Part shown: one piece after another, positions 29,744 through 37,235 of the stretch
Position numbering within the stretch: the first letter of the stretch is position 1
Layout of the letters: every line of letters begins with the position of its first letter
DNA from: Flavobacteriia bacterium
GTDB lineage: Bacteria; Bacteroidota; Bacteroidia; Flavobacteriales_D; Crocinitomicaceae
Length of the DNA stretch: 64,000 bases
Direction: 5' to 3'
Assembly (NCBI GenBank): GCA_947446925.1
Contig: CANFHU010000004.1
Location: forward strand, 62,001 to 126,000
Program-made: the position numbers and the translations under genes
Notes under the pieces: generated by a model
Told to the model about the DNA's origin: nothing
Databases searched by the model: none
What the model saw: the letters and a program-made list of their open reading frames with translations, nothing else

Positions 29744-30148
29744 TTACAGTTTTTCCACATGTTTTTTGAAATTATTCAAAATCATTTGCCAGCCTTGTTG
29801 TTGTAGTTCGTGGGAATTTTGCGATTCTGGATCAAAAGATTCAACGATGTTTACTAAACCATCTTCGTTTTTGAAGGTAATTTCGACATTTCTTCCGTCT
29901 GGTAGGGTATAGGCTATGAATGTGTGTAGCTCTACTTTCGTATAAACACCTTCTAAATCAAAACTAAAACTTCCGTCTTTAGCCGCCATGGTCGTTTTGA
30001 AAGTTCCATCTACTCGTACATCATTATCTGCATAAGGTGCATGCCAGTCGTCGGATGCCTGACACCATTGTGTAATGTGTGTTGGATTCGTCCAAGCATC
30101 CCATACTTTTTCGATGCTTGCTTCAATTGTTGTTGTTACAGTAATCAT
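29744..30148 (-). CDS. SRPBCC/AHSA1 domain protein
   Basis: A 134-residue START-like protein of the AHSA1 family: MITVTTTIEASIEKVWDAWTNPTHITQWC at the start and QQGWQMILNNFKKHVEKL at the end are characteristic. The fold makes a hydrophobic ligand cavity. Ligand unknown. It is the first of a run (this gene, broken DUF4287, DoxX, broken second AHSA1) commonly met as a cluster in Bacteroidota. Confidence 0.88.
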   Translation of the reverse strand: MITVTTTIEASIEKVWDAWTNPTHITQWCQASDDWHAPYADNDVRVDGTFKTTMAAKDGSFSFDLEGVYTKVELHTFIAYTLPDGRNVEITFKNEDGLVNIVESFDPESQNSHELQQQGWQMILNNFKKHVEKL

Positions 30149-30151
30149 ACA

Positions 30152-30364
30152 TTAATTTGTTTTTCCTTTAAATGCTGCGAAAATGGCCATGGCGTGCCCA
30201 TGACCAAGTTCGAAATCTTCTTTTAACCAGTTGACAATTTCTGTGGCTTTAACGGTTAATTTTCCCTACACAAGAAATCCTTTGTCAGTCGCTATTTTTT
30301 TTAAATCGTCGAGGTTTTTACCTGTTTTTTTCTCGATGTTATCCAAATATGCTTGAAAAGACAT
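30152..30364 (-). pseudogene. DUF4287 domain gene interrupted by an amber codon
   Basis: Reading from ATG 30364 gives MSFQAYLDNIEKKTGKNLDD and so on to GFLV, then TAG at 30268-30266, then in the same frame GKLTVKATEIVNWLKEDFEL and GHGHAMAIFAAFKGK to TAA. Both halves match the DUF4287 family, which runs through this point without a gap. A single CAG-to-TAG or AAG-to-TAG change explains it. Either the gene is inactivated, or the read is in error, or the stop is suppressed. Its neighbours are AHSA1 and DoxX genes. Confidence 0.85.
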
Positions 30365-30365
30365 G

Positions 30366-30734
30366 TTAGTTGTTCGTGTTTAATTTGGTGTAGTTGTAGT
30401 AAGAAGTTGCTAAAATAGCCAGTATGATAAATGGAAAAAATGTTTGAAAGTTCACGCCATCCACTGCGCCATGACTGATACTTGCGAATAAGAAATTAAA
30501 TGTAAATCCTGCATAAGCAAGTTCTTTTAATTTGCGTGGTAATTTAGGAATGATTAAAATCAATGCGCCAAATACTTTAAAAATTACGAGTGCATTTCCA
30601 AAATATTCAGGGTAGCCTAGGTGGCTAATTCCTTCTTTCGCAAGTTTTGTTTGTGAAGTTAATGCGGGCATTACACCTTCCATTAAAAAAATTAAACTGG
30701 TTGTAATCCAGTAAGCAATTTTGTTCTTTTTCAT
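30366..30734 (-). CDS. DoxX-like membrane protein
   Basis: A 122-residue protein with four predicted membrane helices. It begins MKKNKIAYWITTSLIFLMEG, with LGYPEYFGNALVIFKVFGAL in the second helix and FLFASISHGAVDG before the third-fourth loop, matching DoxX-like family proteins of Bacteroidota. Inner-membrane location; biochemical role not established. It is one nucleotide away from the broken DUF4287 gene, so the two were probably cotranscribed. Confidence 0.82.
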   Translation of the reverse strand: MKKNKIAYWITTSLIFLMEGVMPALTSQTKLAKEGISHLGYPEYFGNALVIFKVFGALILIIPKLPRKLKELAYAGFTFNFLFASISHGAVDGVNFQTFFPFIILAILATSYYNYTKLNTNN

Positions 30735-30765
30735 AGTTAGTTAGTTTTTAAGACAATAAATATAT

Positions 30766-31259
30766 TTAAATATTTTCTTTTTCTAACAAAGTCGCCAATT
30801 CCTCAAAGGTCATTGTAATTCCTTGTTCGAAACCCATTTCTACGATTTTTCGAACTTCTTCTTCCGAATTATATACTGTTTTGAATATAACTAAGGTACC
30901 AGTTTCCGTTTTTGTAAAGGTGTTTTTCCGCGTGATGTTGGTAATTCCATATTAGTATTTCCTTGTTCATCACAAAATTCATCCTGGATTGTGTAACTTA
31001 CCAATGTATCAATCGTTAGGAAGTTCATTTTTCCCCAATGTTTTTGATTTTCAGGACTCACCATGGCATATAACCAGAAACCACCTTCGGAAAAATGCAT
31101 TGTTTTTGTTTCAGCGCGCCAAGGTTTAGGAGCCCACCATTTTTCTAATGATTCACTTTCTGTGAACGCTTTCCAAACTGTTTCTAATGGTGCATTGAAT
31201 TCCCTGGAAACTAAAATGGATTTTTCTTTAAAATCTTTTTTGACAGTTGTTTTATGCAT
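30766..31259 (-). pseudogene. SRPBCC/AHSA1 domain gene with a frameshift
   Basis: The 5' frame from ATG 31259 encodes a typical AHSA1 start (LVSREFNAPLETVWKAFTES, LEKWWAPKPW) but stops at 30891 after an out-of-family tail. From the A5 run (plus-strand T-run at 30923-30927), one extra A would restore RGKNTFTKTETGTLVIF and continue to EMGFEQGITMTFEELATLL, ending at TAA 30766. The continuation is clearly the family C-terminus. The gene is either frameshifted in a homopolymer or carries an assembly error. Confidence 0.85.
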
Positions 31260-31464
31260 GAAATTGGATTTATTTTATCCTTTAAATTACAGAATGTTTT
31301 TAAATTCTCAGACGAATTGTAAACAGTTTTTGAATTTGTAAAATTTACATCGTAGATATCCTTGTTTAATCGGGAGTATCGCTTACTTCATCGATTATTG
31401 TTTGATTCGGATTTAGTAAAAATTAAACATTTACAATTAATTATTAATTTTAAATGGAAGAAGC

Positions 31465-32220
31465 ATGGAAACTATATATGTAGAACGAAATAAAGAAAAG
31501 CACGTGAAAAAGATTGTTTTTGGGATATTAGTGGTGTTAGCAGGTGCTACCTTGATGGCATTCAATTTGGGATATTTTCCAATGGAATATAAATCGTTCG
31601 TGTTTTCTTGGCAAAGTTTAATTATCGCGATTGGATTTATAAGTCTTTTTGGTAAGGAAAGTTGGATCATGGGAATCATCATGATGGCTGTTGGGAGTTT
31701 TTATTTAAGTTCCAAAATGCATAATTTACCTTTTGATATGGATGCGGTATTTTGGCCTTCTATACTCATTTTGATAGGGGTCTCGATTATTTTAAAGCGG
31801 ACTTTAAAATCTAAAAACGCGGTCAAAAAAAGATGGGAAAAATGTAATCCTAATAGAATAGACACTTTTACATTTGAGGAAGGAATGATCAATGAGTCGA
31901 ATATTTTTGGTGGAAGTAAACGGGTAATTTCCGAGGAAAATTTTAGAGGTGGTCGTATTGAAAATGTTTTTGGAGGAACAGAAATTGATTTAAGAAATAG
32001 TAAGTTGGCTCCTGGAATAAATACGCTTGAAGTAAGTTGTGTTTTTGGAGGGATGAGTTTAAAGGTACCTTCGGATTGGCATGTGCAAATTGAAATGCAG
32101 AGTGTTATGGGTGGATTTGTCGATAAACGAAGAATTATTCAGTCTGACGCTCTTTCTTCTACAAAACTGATAATCAAAGGATCCTGCGTTTTTGGAGGTG
32201 GTGATATCAAATCCTATTAA
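31465..32220 (+). CDS. LiaF-like cell-wall-stress response membrane protein
   Basis: A 251-residue protein with about four N-terminal membrane helices (residues 15-110) and a C-terminal beta-solenoid-like domain with repeats FGGSKRVI, VFGGTEIDL, VFGGMSLKVP and VFGGGDIKSY, as in the LiaF C-terminal family. In Firmicutes LiaF restrains the LiaSR cell-envelope sensor. Here it stands directly before a LytS-type kinase and a LytTR regulator (gaps of 2 nt and a 14-nt overlap), so it probably modulates or reports to that pair. Confidence 0.85.
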   Translation: METIYVERNKEKHVKKIVFGILVVLAGATLMAFNLGYFPMEYKSFVFSWQSLIIAIGFISLFGKESWIMGIIMMAVGSFYLSSKMHNLPFDMDAVFWPSILILIGVSIILKRTLKSKNAVKKRWEKCNPNRIDTFTFEEGMINESNIFGGSKRVISEENFRGGRIENVFGGTEIDLRNSKLAPGINTLEVSCVFGGMSLKVPSDWHVQIEMQSVMGGFVDKRRIIQSDALSSTKLIIKGSCVFGGGDIKSY

Positions 32221-32222
32221 CC

Positions 32223-33260
32223 ATGCAACATCCATTTCTTCAGCATTTAAAAGGGTTATTTATTTATCTTGGAATGTGGGGTGTCGTTGGGGTAATTCAT
32301 GTAGTAATATTGATTTATCTAAAAGAAATGGGCTGGGTAAATGCTATAATTACATCATTTGTTTCCAGTGGGATTTTTAGTATTCTTGGCTTTTTTTTAT
32401 GGTATGTAGTGGTGTATAATCGTCCAACTAAATCCATTATTTCCAATTTGTTTTTTTCTCATCTTTTAATAGCAAGTACTACCATCTTAATTTGGTATGG
32501 GTTAAGTACTTTATTATTAACACATCTTATTGAAGGTAAGGATAAGTATATCAATGGGGTTGTAATTCCACCGATGATCTTTTACTATATTATAATTATC
32601 TTGATATATTATTTAATTATCTATTACAAAGATTTACAAGGGAAGTTACAAGACGAAAATTTTTTGAAGGAATCTTTGCGTGTGACCGAATTGAATTTAT
32701 TAAAGTCGCAGATAAATCCTCATTTTTTATTTAATAGTTTAAATTCTATTAGTTCCTTAACCCATATCTCAGCGACAAAAGCCAATGAAATGATTCAAAG
32801 TTTATCGGAATATTTACGTTATTCGATTGCATTTCCGGATAAGGAGCGCGTATCGTTGCATAACGAAATAGAAAACGTACATCGTTTTTTAGCCATTGAA
32901 AAAATTCGATTTGGGGACCGATTGTCGTATGAATTTTCCTATGATATAACTTGTTTGGATACGCTGATTCCTCCTATGATTTTACAACCAATTTTTGAAA
33001 ATGCGGTGAAACATGGTGTGTATGAAAGCATTGATACGATTCATATTACTACACGTTTGGAAAAGAAAGAACAGTATTTGGAAATTGTGGTAGAAAATAA
33101 TTTTGAAGTTTCAACTTCTTCAAAAACTGGAACTAAATTAGGTCTACGTAATTGTTCAGATCGTTTACGCATTTTGTATGGAAATGAAAACTTGATTCAA
33201 ACAAGTATTGTAGGTAATATATATAGTGCAAAATTATTAATTCCTTATGAACTCAAATAA
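32223..33260 (+). CDS. LytS/YehU-type sensor histidine kinase
   Basis: A 345-residue kinase with four predicted membrane helices in the first 135 residues, a short coiled segment and a His_kinase domain whose phospho-acceptor is His167 in KSQINPHFLFNSLNSIS. The ATP-binding part includes IPPMILQPIFENAVKHGV (N box) and TGTKLGLRNCSDRL (G box). It is expected to sense an envelope signal and phosphorylate the LytTR regulator encoded next, with which it overlaps by 14 nt. Confidence 0.93.
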   Translation: MQHPFLQHLKGLFIYLGMWGVVGVIHVVILIYLKEMGWVNAIITSFVSSGIFSILGFFLWYVVVYNRPTKSIISNLFFSHLLIASTTILIWYGLSTLLLTHLIEGKDKYINGVVIPPMIFYYIIIILIYYLIIYYKDLQGKLQDENFLKESLRVTELNLLKSQINPHFLFNSLNSISSLTHISATKANEMIQSLSEYLRYSIAFPDKERVSLHNEIENVHRFLAIEKIRFGDRLSYEFSYDITCLDTLIPPMILQPIFENAVKHGVYESIDTIHITTRLEKKEQYLEIVVENNFEVSTSSKTGTKLGLRNCSDRLRILYGNENLIQTSIVGNIYSAKLLIPYELK

Positions 33261-34002
33261 TCTGGAACGTAAGTATAAAGTAATCATCATCGATGATGAA
33301 GAATTGGCGCGTGCATTAGTTGTACGTTATGTAGAAGCGTATCCTATGTTGGAGATTGTTGCTACTTGTTCTAATGGTTTTGAAGGATTAAAAGCCATCG
33401 AGGAGCATCGGCCAGATTTAGTGTTTTTAGACATACAAATGCCAAAGTTGACTGGTTTTGAAATGTTGGAGTTAGTTGAAAAGCAACCGTTAGTCGTTTT
33501 TACAACTGCGTATGATGCATTTGCAATTAAAGCGTTTGAAGAAAATGCGCTAGATTATTTATTAAAACCATTCTCCCTAGATCGTTTTGATAAATCAGTA
33601 CAAAAAGCCCTAGAATTGTTATCCTTCAAAACACCCTTACCTTCCTTGCGTGATGATGTTCCGATGCAGCAAAATTTTTTAGATCGAATTGCTATTAAAC
33701 AAGGTTCGAAGATTCATATTGTTTCCACGGAACAAGTCTTTTTTATTGAGTCGAACGGAGACTATGTATTGATTCATACCAATGAAGGAAGGTTCATCAA
33801 AGAGAAAACGATGAAGTATTATGAGACAAATTTGGAAAAGCGTTCTTTTGTACGTATCCATCGTTCCTTTATTGTAAATGTAAACTATATCCAACGCATT
33901 GAGAATTTTGAAAAAGATTCCCATGTGGTGATATTGAAAAATGATGCTCGATTGAAGGTGAGTGCAGAGGGGTATAAGTTGTTAAGGAAGAGTTGGGGGT
34001 GA
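33247..34002 (+). CDS. LytTR-family response regulator
   Basis: A 251-residue regulator with an N-terminal receiver domain (acidic pocket D16/D17, phospho-acceptor D62 in VFLDIQMPK, conserved Lys in LLKPFS) and a C-terminal LytTR DNA-binding domain (about 155-251: IFFIESNGDYVLIHT-like stretch, FVRIHRSFIVNVNYI, VSAEGYKLL). It is the last gene of the LiaF-like/LytS/LytTR operon. A structured repeat element follows within 7 nt. Confidence 0.95.
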   Translation: MNSNNLERKYKVIIIDDEELARALVVRYVEAYPMLEIVATCSNGFEGLKAIEEHRPDLVFLDIQMPKLTGFEMLELVEKQPLVVFTTAYDAFAIKAFEENALDYLLKPFSLDRFDKSVQKALELLSFKTPLPSLRDDVPMQQNFLDRIAIKQGSKIHIVSTEQVFFIESNGDYVLIHTNEGRFIKEKTMKYYETNLEKRSFVRIHRSFIVNVNYIQRIENFEKDSHVVILKNDARLKVSAEGYKLLRKSWG

Positions 34003-34008
34003 GGGTTT

Positions 34009-34163
34009 CTTACTTTTTTCTGCTCAAAAAAGTAAGCAAAAAGAGTTAGTGCTGTAAAAGCAACCACCCATAACGAAACGTAAACTAGAAAAAATCAACT
34101 CGTCGTACCTCCTCAAACACTATTTTTTCTTGCGTTTACTTTTTCTATGGGTCCCGGTTTTAC
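34009..34163. repeat. Structured intergenic repeat element A
   Basis: First comes a perfect hairpin, CTTACTTTTTT / AAAAAAGTAAG (34009-34019 and 34026-34036, 6-nt loop), followed by CAAAAAG. Then comes a long imperfect inverted repeat: the arm 34054-34095 (GTAAAA..CCCATA..GTAAAC..AGAAAAAAT) pairs with 34122-34163. The first hairpin may terminate the lytTR operon. The layout is the same as element B near 37 kb. The remaining part of this 365-nt gap holds a pseudogene fragment at 34250-34339. Confidence 0.6.
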
Positions 34164-34249
34164 TTTTACTAAGCACAAAAACACTAATACATGTATAGGT
34201 TAAAATATTGAAGTTTCAACCGCTTTATTATTTTGAGCTCTTTGTTAAT

Positions 34250-34339
34250 TTAGAAAACTTTTATTTCCACAAAAACATACTGACTCCATTCGTTTGAAAT
34301 ATTTAAATAATTCAGTTCGTAGCGGACAAATAATGTGAT
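34250..34339 (-). pseudogene. C-terminal remnant of a duplicated outer-membrane protein gene
   Basis: Read on the minus strand this gives TLFVRYELNYLNISNEWSQY and a few more residues to a stop. It matches the last 30 residues of the intact barrel gene at 34959-35561 (AVFVRYEMNYLRIS, EWSQDVFLGF). DNA similarity is also plain (TGACTCCATT, AAATAATTCA, CGGACAAA shared in order). Upstream of this remnant the frame is closed by stops. It is the leftover of a tandem copy; the DUF4160-DUF2442 pair now lies between the remnant and the intact gene. Confidence 0.75.
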
Positions 34340-34367
34340 TTATGTATTAATTCAGAGATTTATTCTG

Positions 34368-34655
34368 TTAATTTATTTTTGTAGAATTAAAGTATGCAAA
34401 TTCTGGACTTATGTCATATTCACATGTCAATATAGATCCATCGTAATTCTTTATTTCTCCTATATTGTCCCAATAAATTTCACCGAAACTTCCAATTTTT
34501 GCAAGATGAAAAACTGCATCATTTAATACCTTGCTTTTGTATTTATTTGAATCGTCAAGCACTTTGAATAAATCCAATACTTTTTTTTCACCATTGTTAA
34601 AAATACAACAGATTTTAAAAGCTTCTAAAATCGATATGTTCGTTATTTTATGCAT
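34368..34655 (-). CDS. DUF2442 domain protein
   Basis: A 95-residue protein resembling DUF2442: an N-terminal strand-rich part with ICCIFNNGEKKVLDLFKVL, a middle part that ends near FGEIYWDNIGEIKNYDG and a short tail. DUF2442 genes are often paired with DUF4160, sometimes proposed as toxin-antitoxin-like modules. Here the DUF4160 gene precedes it and shares one nucleotide. Function unproven. Confidence 0.8.
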   Translation of the reverse strand: MHKITNISILEAFKICCIFNNGEKKVLDLFKVLDDSNKYKSKVLNDAVFHLAKIGSFGEIYWDNIGEIKNYDGSILTCEYDISPEFAYFNSTKIN

Positions 34656-34903
34656 TATCTCAACGGTTCAATTTTGTGAAAATCTTTAGAATCCCACATT
34701 TCAAGTAATTCCACTTTGTGAATTTCCGCCCAAGCAGCAACTAGTTTTAATTTGCTTATAGGTAAATCTCCATTCAATATACTTCCATTTTCAATCAAAA
34801 TATTTGCTTCAAATTCAGAATATTTTACTTTGAAGTGTGGAGGATTATGATCATTGAAAAACATATAAATTATAATTCCATAAAATCTACTAATCTCAGG
34901 CAT
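34655..34903 (-). CDS. DUF4160 domain protein
   Basis: An 82-residue protein: MPEISRFYGIIIYMFFNDHN followed by PPHFKVKYSEFEANILIENG, then LKLVAAWAEIHKVELLEMW, the DUF4160 signature with the conserved HNPPHFHV-type motif. It forms a pair with the DUF2442 gene that follows with a 1-nt overlap. The pair is small, mobile-looking and flanked by remnants of a duplicated gene. Confidence 0.87.
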   Translation of the reverse strand: MPEISRFYGIIIYMFFNDHNPPHFKVKYSEFEANILIENGSILNGDLPISKLKLVAAWAEIHKVELLEMWDSKDFHKIEPLR

Positions 34904-34958
34904 AGTACCAAATATAATTCATTTAGAAAAAATCTTCAAATTTATTTATAATAATCAA

Positions 34959-35561
34959 TCAGAAATTTAAAGTAAAACCCAAAAAAACATCTTGACTCCA
35001 TTCCCTGGAAACATTTTTGGAAATGCGTAAATAATTCATTTCGTAACGGACAAAAACTGCGTTTTTTTCATTCAACTTCCAATTTAGTTGAGGTAAGATA
35101 GCATACGACATTCCGTTTGTATACCAACGTGTCCAAAGTGGGACGGAGTATGAAACTTTTTTATAATTCCCATGTATTGCTATATTCACTAGTGGTTCTG
35201 CCGATGAGGTTGCAGTACTTCGACTATCATTAACTAGACGAATACGCGTATCCAATCCAATTCCTGCAGAAAAATACAAGGGCTTTTCTGTTTTGGAGGA
35301 ATAATATTCTAGAAGTGGCGTAATATCATACGCTGTTTTAGAGAAGAAATAAAGGGTTCCATAGGAACGAAGTCGCGCGGAGAAACGAAAAGCACTCGAT
35401 TTAATCAAGGCGGTCGTAAAGTTGATATCCGTTTTTGGATAAATGTATCTGTTTCGCAAACTTCCAAAGTCAACCGAAATAGTATTTTTCTTTAGGGCAT
35501 TCTCTTCTTGTGCATGGATGAAATTGCCAATTAAAAAGCAAAGGAAGAGTACTTTTCTCAT
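34959..35561 (-). CDS. Small outer-membrane beta-barrel protein
   Basis: A 200-residue protein with signal peptide (MRKVLFLCFLIGNFIHAQ) and an alternating-hydrophobic strand pattern ending in an aromatic residue (SQDVFLGFTLNF), as expected for an outer-membrane barrel recognised by BAM. No domain name recognised. Its start overlaps the stop of the heparin-lyase-like gene by 4 nt (ATGA), so it belongs to that operon. A broken copy of its 3' end lies about 620 nt downstream. Confidence 0.75.
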   Translation of the reverse strand: MRKVLFLCFLIGNFIHAQEENALKKNTISVDFGSLRNRYIYPKTDINFTTALIKSSAFRFSARLRSYGTLYFFSKTAYDITPLLEYYSSKTEKPLYFSAGIGLDTRIRLVNDSRSTATSSAEPLVNIAIHGNYKKVSYSVPLWTRWYTNGMSYAILPQLNWKLNEKNAVFVRYEMNYLRISKNVSREWSQDVFLGFTLNF

Positions 35562-36364
35562 GGCGCTACTTCATTATACGTTGATCCAATCTTTACTTCA
35601 TCGAAATAGATAATGTTGGTGTGTTCGGATTTATTTTTTCCGCGGTATTGACCGAATTTGAAATAATTTCCTGCGCGATTGAACAAGTTTCGGTGGTAAT
35701 ATTTAAAATCTACCCCGTTAAATGGTGTAATTGGCTCCCCGTTAATCCAAATCTCTTGATACGCGGAATTATCTTCGTTCCAATAGATATGAGCGACCAT
35801 ATCATACCATTTGCCCTTATGAATTTTTAACGGAGTACTTACATTAAAAGTTTGATTCGATGCGGAAGGATTGTCGTTCATTTTTAGTTCGACGTTATTA
35901 TTTACATAGGTTAACGAAATTGGAGGCGGAGAACCATGCAATGTAGGACTTGGAGACCAATCTTCCCCTTGCAGATAATAAGGTAAATCTTGCCACTGAC
36001 AGATTAAATTGTACGATGTATCTTGGTAGTTAGTATCTACCCAAAAACTAAATCCATAAAATACTTCTGATTTATAGTTTGCACAATCGTAAATTGCTAA
36101 TTCTGTGCGATAACCGTTATTGACATAATCCTCTGTTTTTAAGGTATTTTTGAGTGCGTATTTTCCTTTACGAACTGGGTAGGTAACGATTTGAGTGTTA
36201 AAAGTAGTATCCGCTACAAGATAATGAAAATCGGAAATTGTACCATTTTCAAAATCGCCAATAAATGGATTGAAAGGTTGATTTGGTTCGGTGGTAGGAA
36301 CTTTACCACACGCAACGAAAAATAAGGTAGAAATAGTATAAAGTACACGTAGAAAGGTGTTCAT
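35558..36364 (-). CDS. Heparin-lyase-like (polysaccharide lyase) lipoprotein
   Basis: A 268-residue lipoprotein (signal MNTFLRVLYTISTLFFVAC, lipobox FVAC). The mature part looks like the heparin lyase I/polysaccharide lyase beta-jelly-roll family: FENGTISDFHYL at the start, FYGFSFWVDTNYQD, a QWQDLP stretch, and the strongly conserved end YFKFGQYRGKNKSEHTNIIYFDEVKIG. Such enzymes cleave acidic glycans, but the substrate is not readable and catalysis is not proven. Neighbours are a DUF6438 lipid-exported protein and a small barrel, so it is probably part of a small envelope operon. Confidence 0.72.
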   Translation of the reverse strand: MNTFLRVLYTISTLFFVACGKVPTTEPNQPFNPFIGDFENGTISDFHYLVADTTFNTQIVTYPVRKGKYALKNTLKTEDYVNNGYRTELAIYDCANYKSEVFYGFSFWVDTNYQDTSYNLICQWQDLPYYLQGEDWSPSPTLHGSPPPISLTYVNNNVELKMNDNPSASNQTFNVSTPLKIHKGKWYDMVAHIYWNEDNSAYQEIWINGEPITPFNGVDFKYYHRNLFNRAGNYFKFGQYRGKNKSEHTNIIYFDEVKIGSTYNEVAP

Positions 36365-36838
36365 CTATTTGTAATTTGCATTTACGCGTTTCATCTGGGA
36401 AGTCTGACAAATTTCATATAAAACATCCAATAAAGCATCCGCTTGTTTTGGCGGAAACATGGAAACCAATTCTTTCTGTATTCCATCGTAGTTTACGGTT
36501 AATGAAATTAAAGAACCATCGCAACATTTTACACCATCAAAGGTTAGGTTGCACATATCGCTTCGTTGAAATTCTACGATAAATTTTTCGTACATTTTTT
36601 TATCTAATTTTCCAATGAAGTAACCCATTTTAGCAGAGTCTAATTCACGGGTTTGGCTATTTTCTAAAAAGACAATTTCAGTATGCAGTTTGAATGACTT
36701 GTCTGCTTTTAATTCAAGGTGATATACCGGACATGTTCCGAAACAATACGAAGTTTGGAAGGTGATTTTTTCAAAGATTTGAGTTTTACCTAGTTGTGCA
36801 AAAAAGCATAACAAACTAATTAAAAGGTACTTTTTCAT
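36365..36838 (-). CDS. DUF6438 domain exported protein
   Basis: A 157-residue protein with a signal peptide (MKKYLLISLLCFFAQLGKTQ). FQTSYCFGTCPVYHLELKAD is the defining DUF6438 motif with its CxxxCP pair, followed by a second cysteine group (DMCNLTFDGVKCCDG). It is predicted to be periplasmic, possibly disulfide-bonded. First gene of the DUF6438/lyase/barrel operon; the stop directly abuts the next start. Function unknown. Confidence 0.8.
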   Translation of the reverse strand: MKKYLLISLLCFFAQLGKTQIFEKITFQTSYCFGTCPVYHLELKADKSFKLHTEIVFLENSQTRELDSAKMGYFIGKLDKKMYEKFIVEFQRSDMCNLTFDGVKCCDGSLISLTVNYDGIQKELVSMFPPKQADALLDVLYEICQTSQMKRVNANYK

Positions 36839-36927
36839 ACTGGTTTAACGAATTTTAAAGTGGATTCGTATTCCAAATGTAGAAATTAATTAAACGATTT
36901 TTGCTACGTATAATTTTTATTTTTAAT

Positions 36928-37129
36928 CCACCTTTTTGCATTACCCAAAAAGGTGGAGCCAAAAAGTCTAGGCCTCTAGGAAGTAACTTTGAAAAATACG
37001 TTTAATTCACTGTCTGCACCCAAACTCACAAACGCCTTTTGCTGATTTTTTTATTAAAAATCAGAAGGCTGGGTTCAAACAAGGGTTTGACAACGTGCAT
37101 TTAAACTTATTTTCTACTGCAACTTCCTA
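36928..37129. repeat. Structured intergenic repeat element B
   Basis: A perfect hairpin CCACCTTTTT / AAAAAGGTGG (36928-36937, 36947-36956) is followed by AGCCAAAAAG. Then a nested imperfect inverted repeat follows: outer arms 36977-37005 (TAGGAAGT..TTTGAAAAATACGTTTAA) and 37100-37129, and an inner perfect stem TGATTTTT / AAAAATCA at 37043-37063 flanked by GCCTT/AAGGC. The arrangement copies element A at 34.0 kb with different arm sequences. The rest of this 397-nt gap shows nothing else. Confidence 0.6.
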
Positions 37130-37235
37130 AATGGTCATTTTATTGCTTCGAAAAGAATTTTTTGTTTCTTAAACTAATTCATTCTTGTTTGCTATAGTTG
37201 ATAATCCATAAAAACATAGTAACTTAACGTCAATT

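Noticed and set aside
30891-31259. Programmed frameshift in the AHSA1 gene
   Set aside because: The run is only five A, without a slippery heptamer or a downstream stimulatory hairpin; mutation or sequencing error is simpler.
34335-34526. Plus-strand open frame of 63 codons opposite the DUF2442 gene
   Set aside because: Low-complexity hydrophobic product without a start context; the DUF2442 frame explains the sequence.
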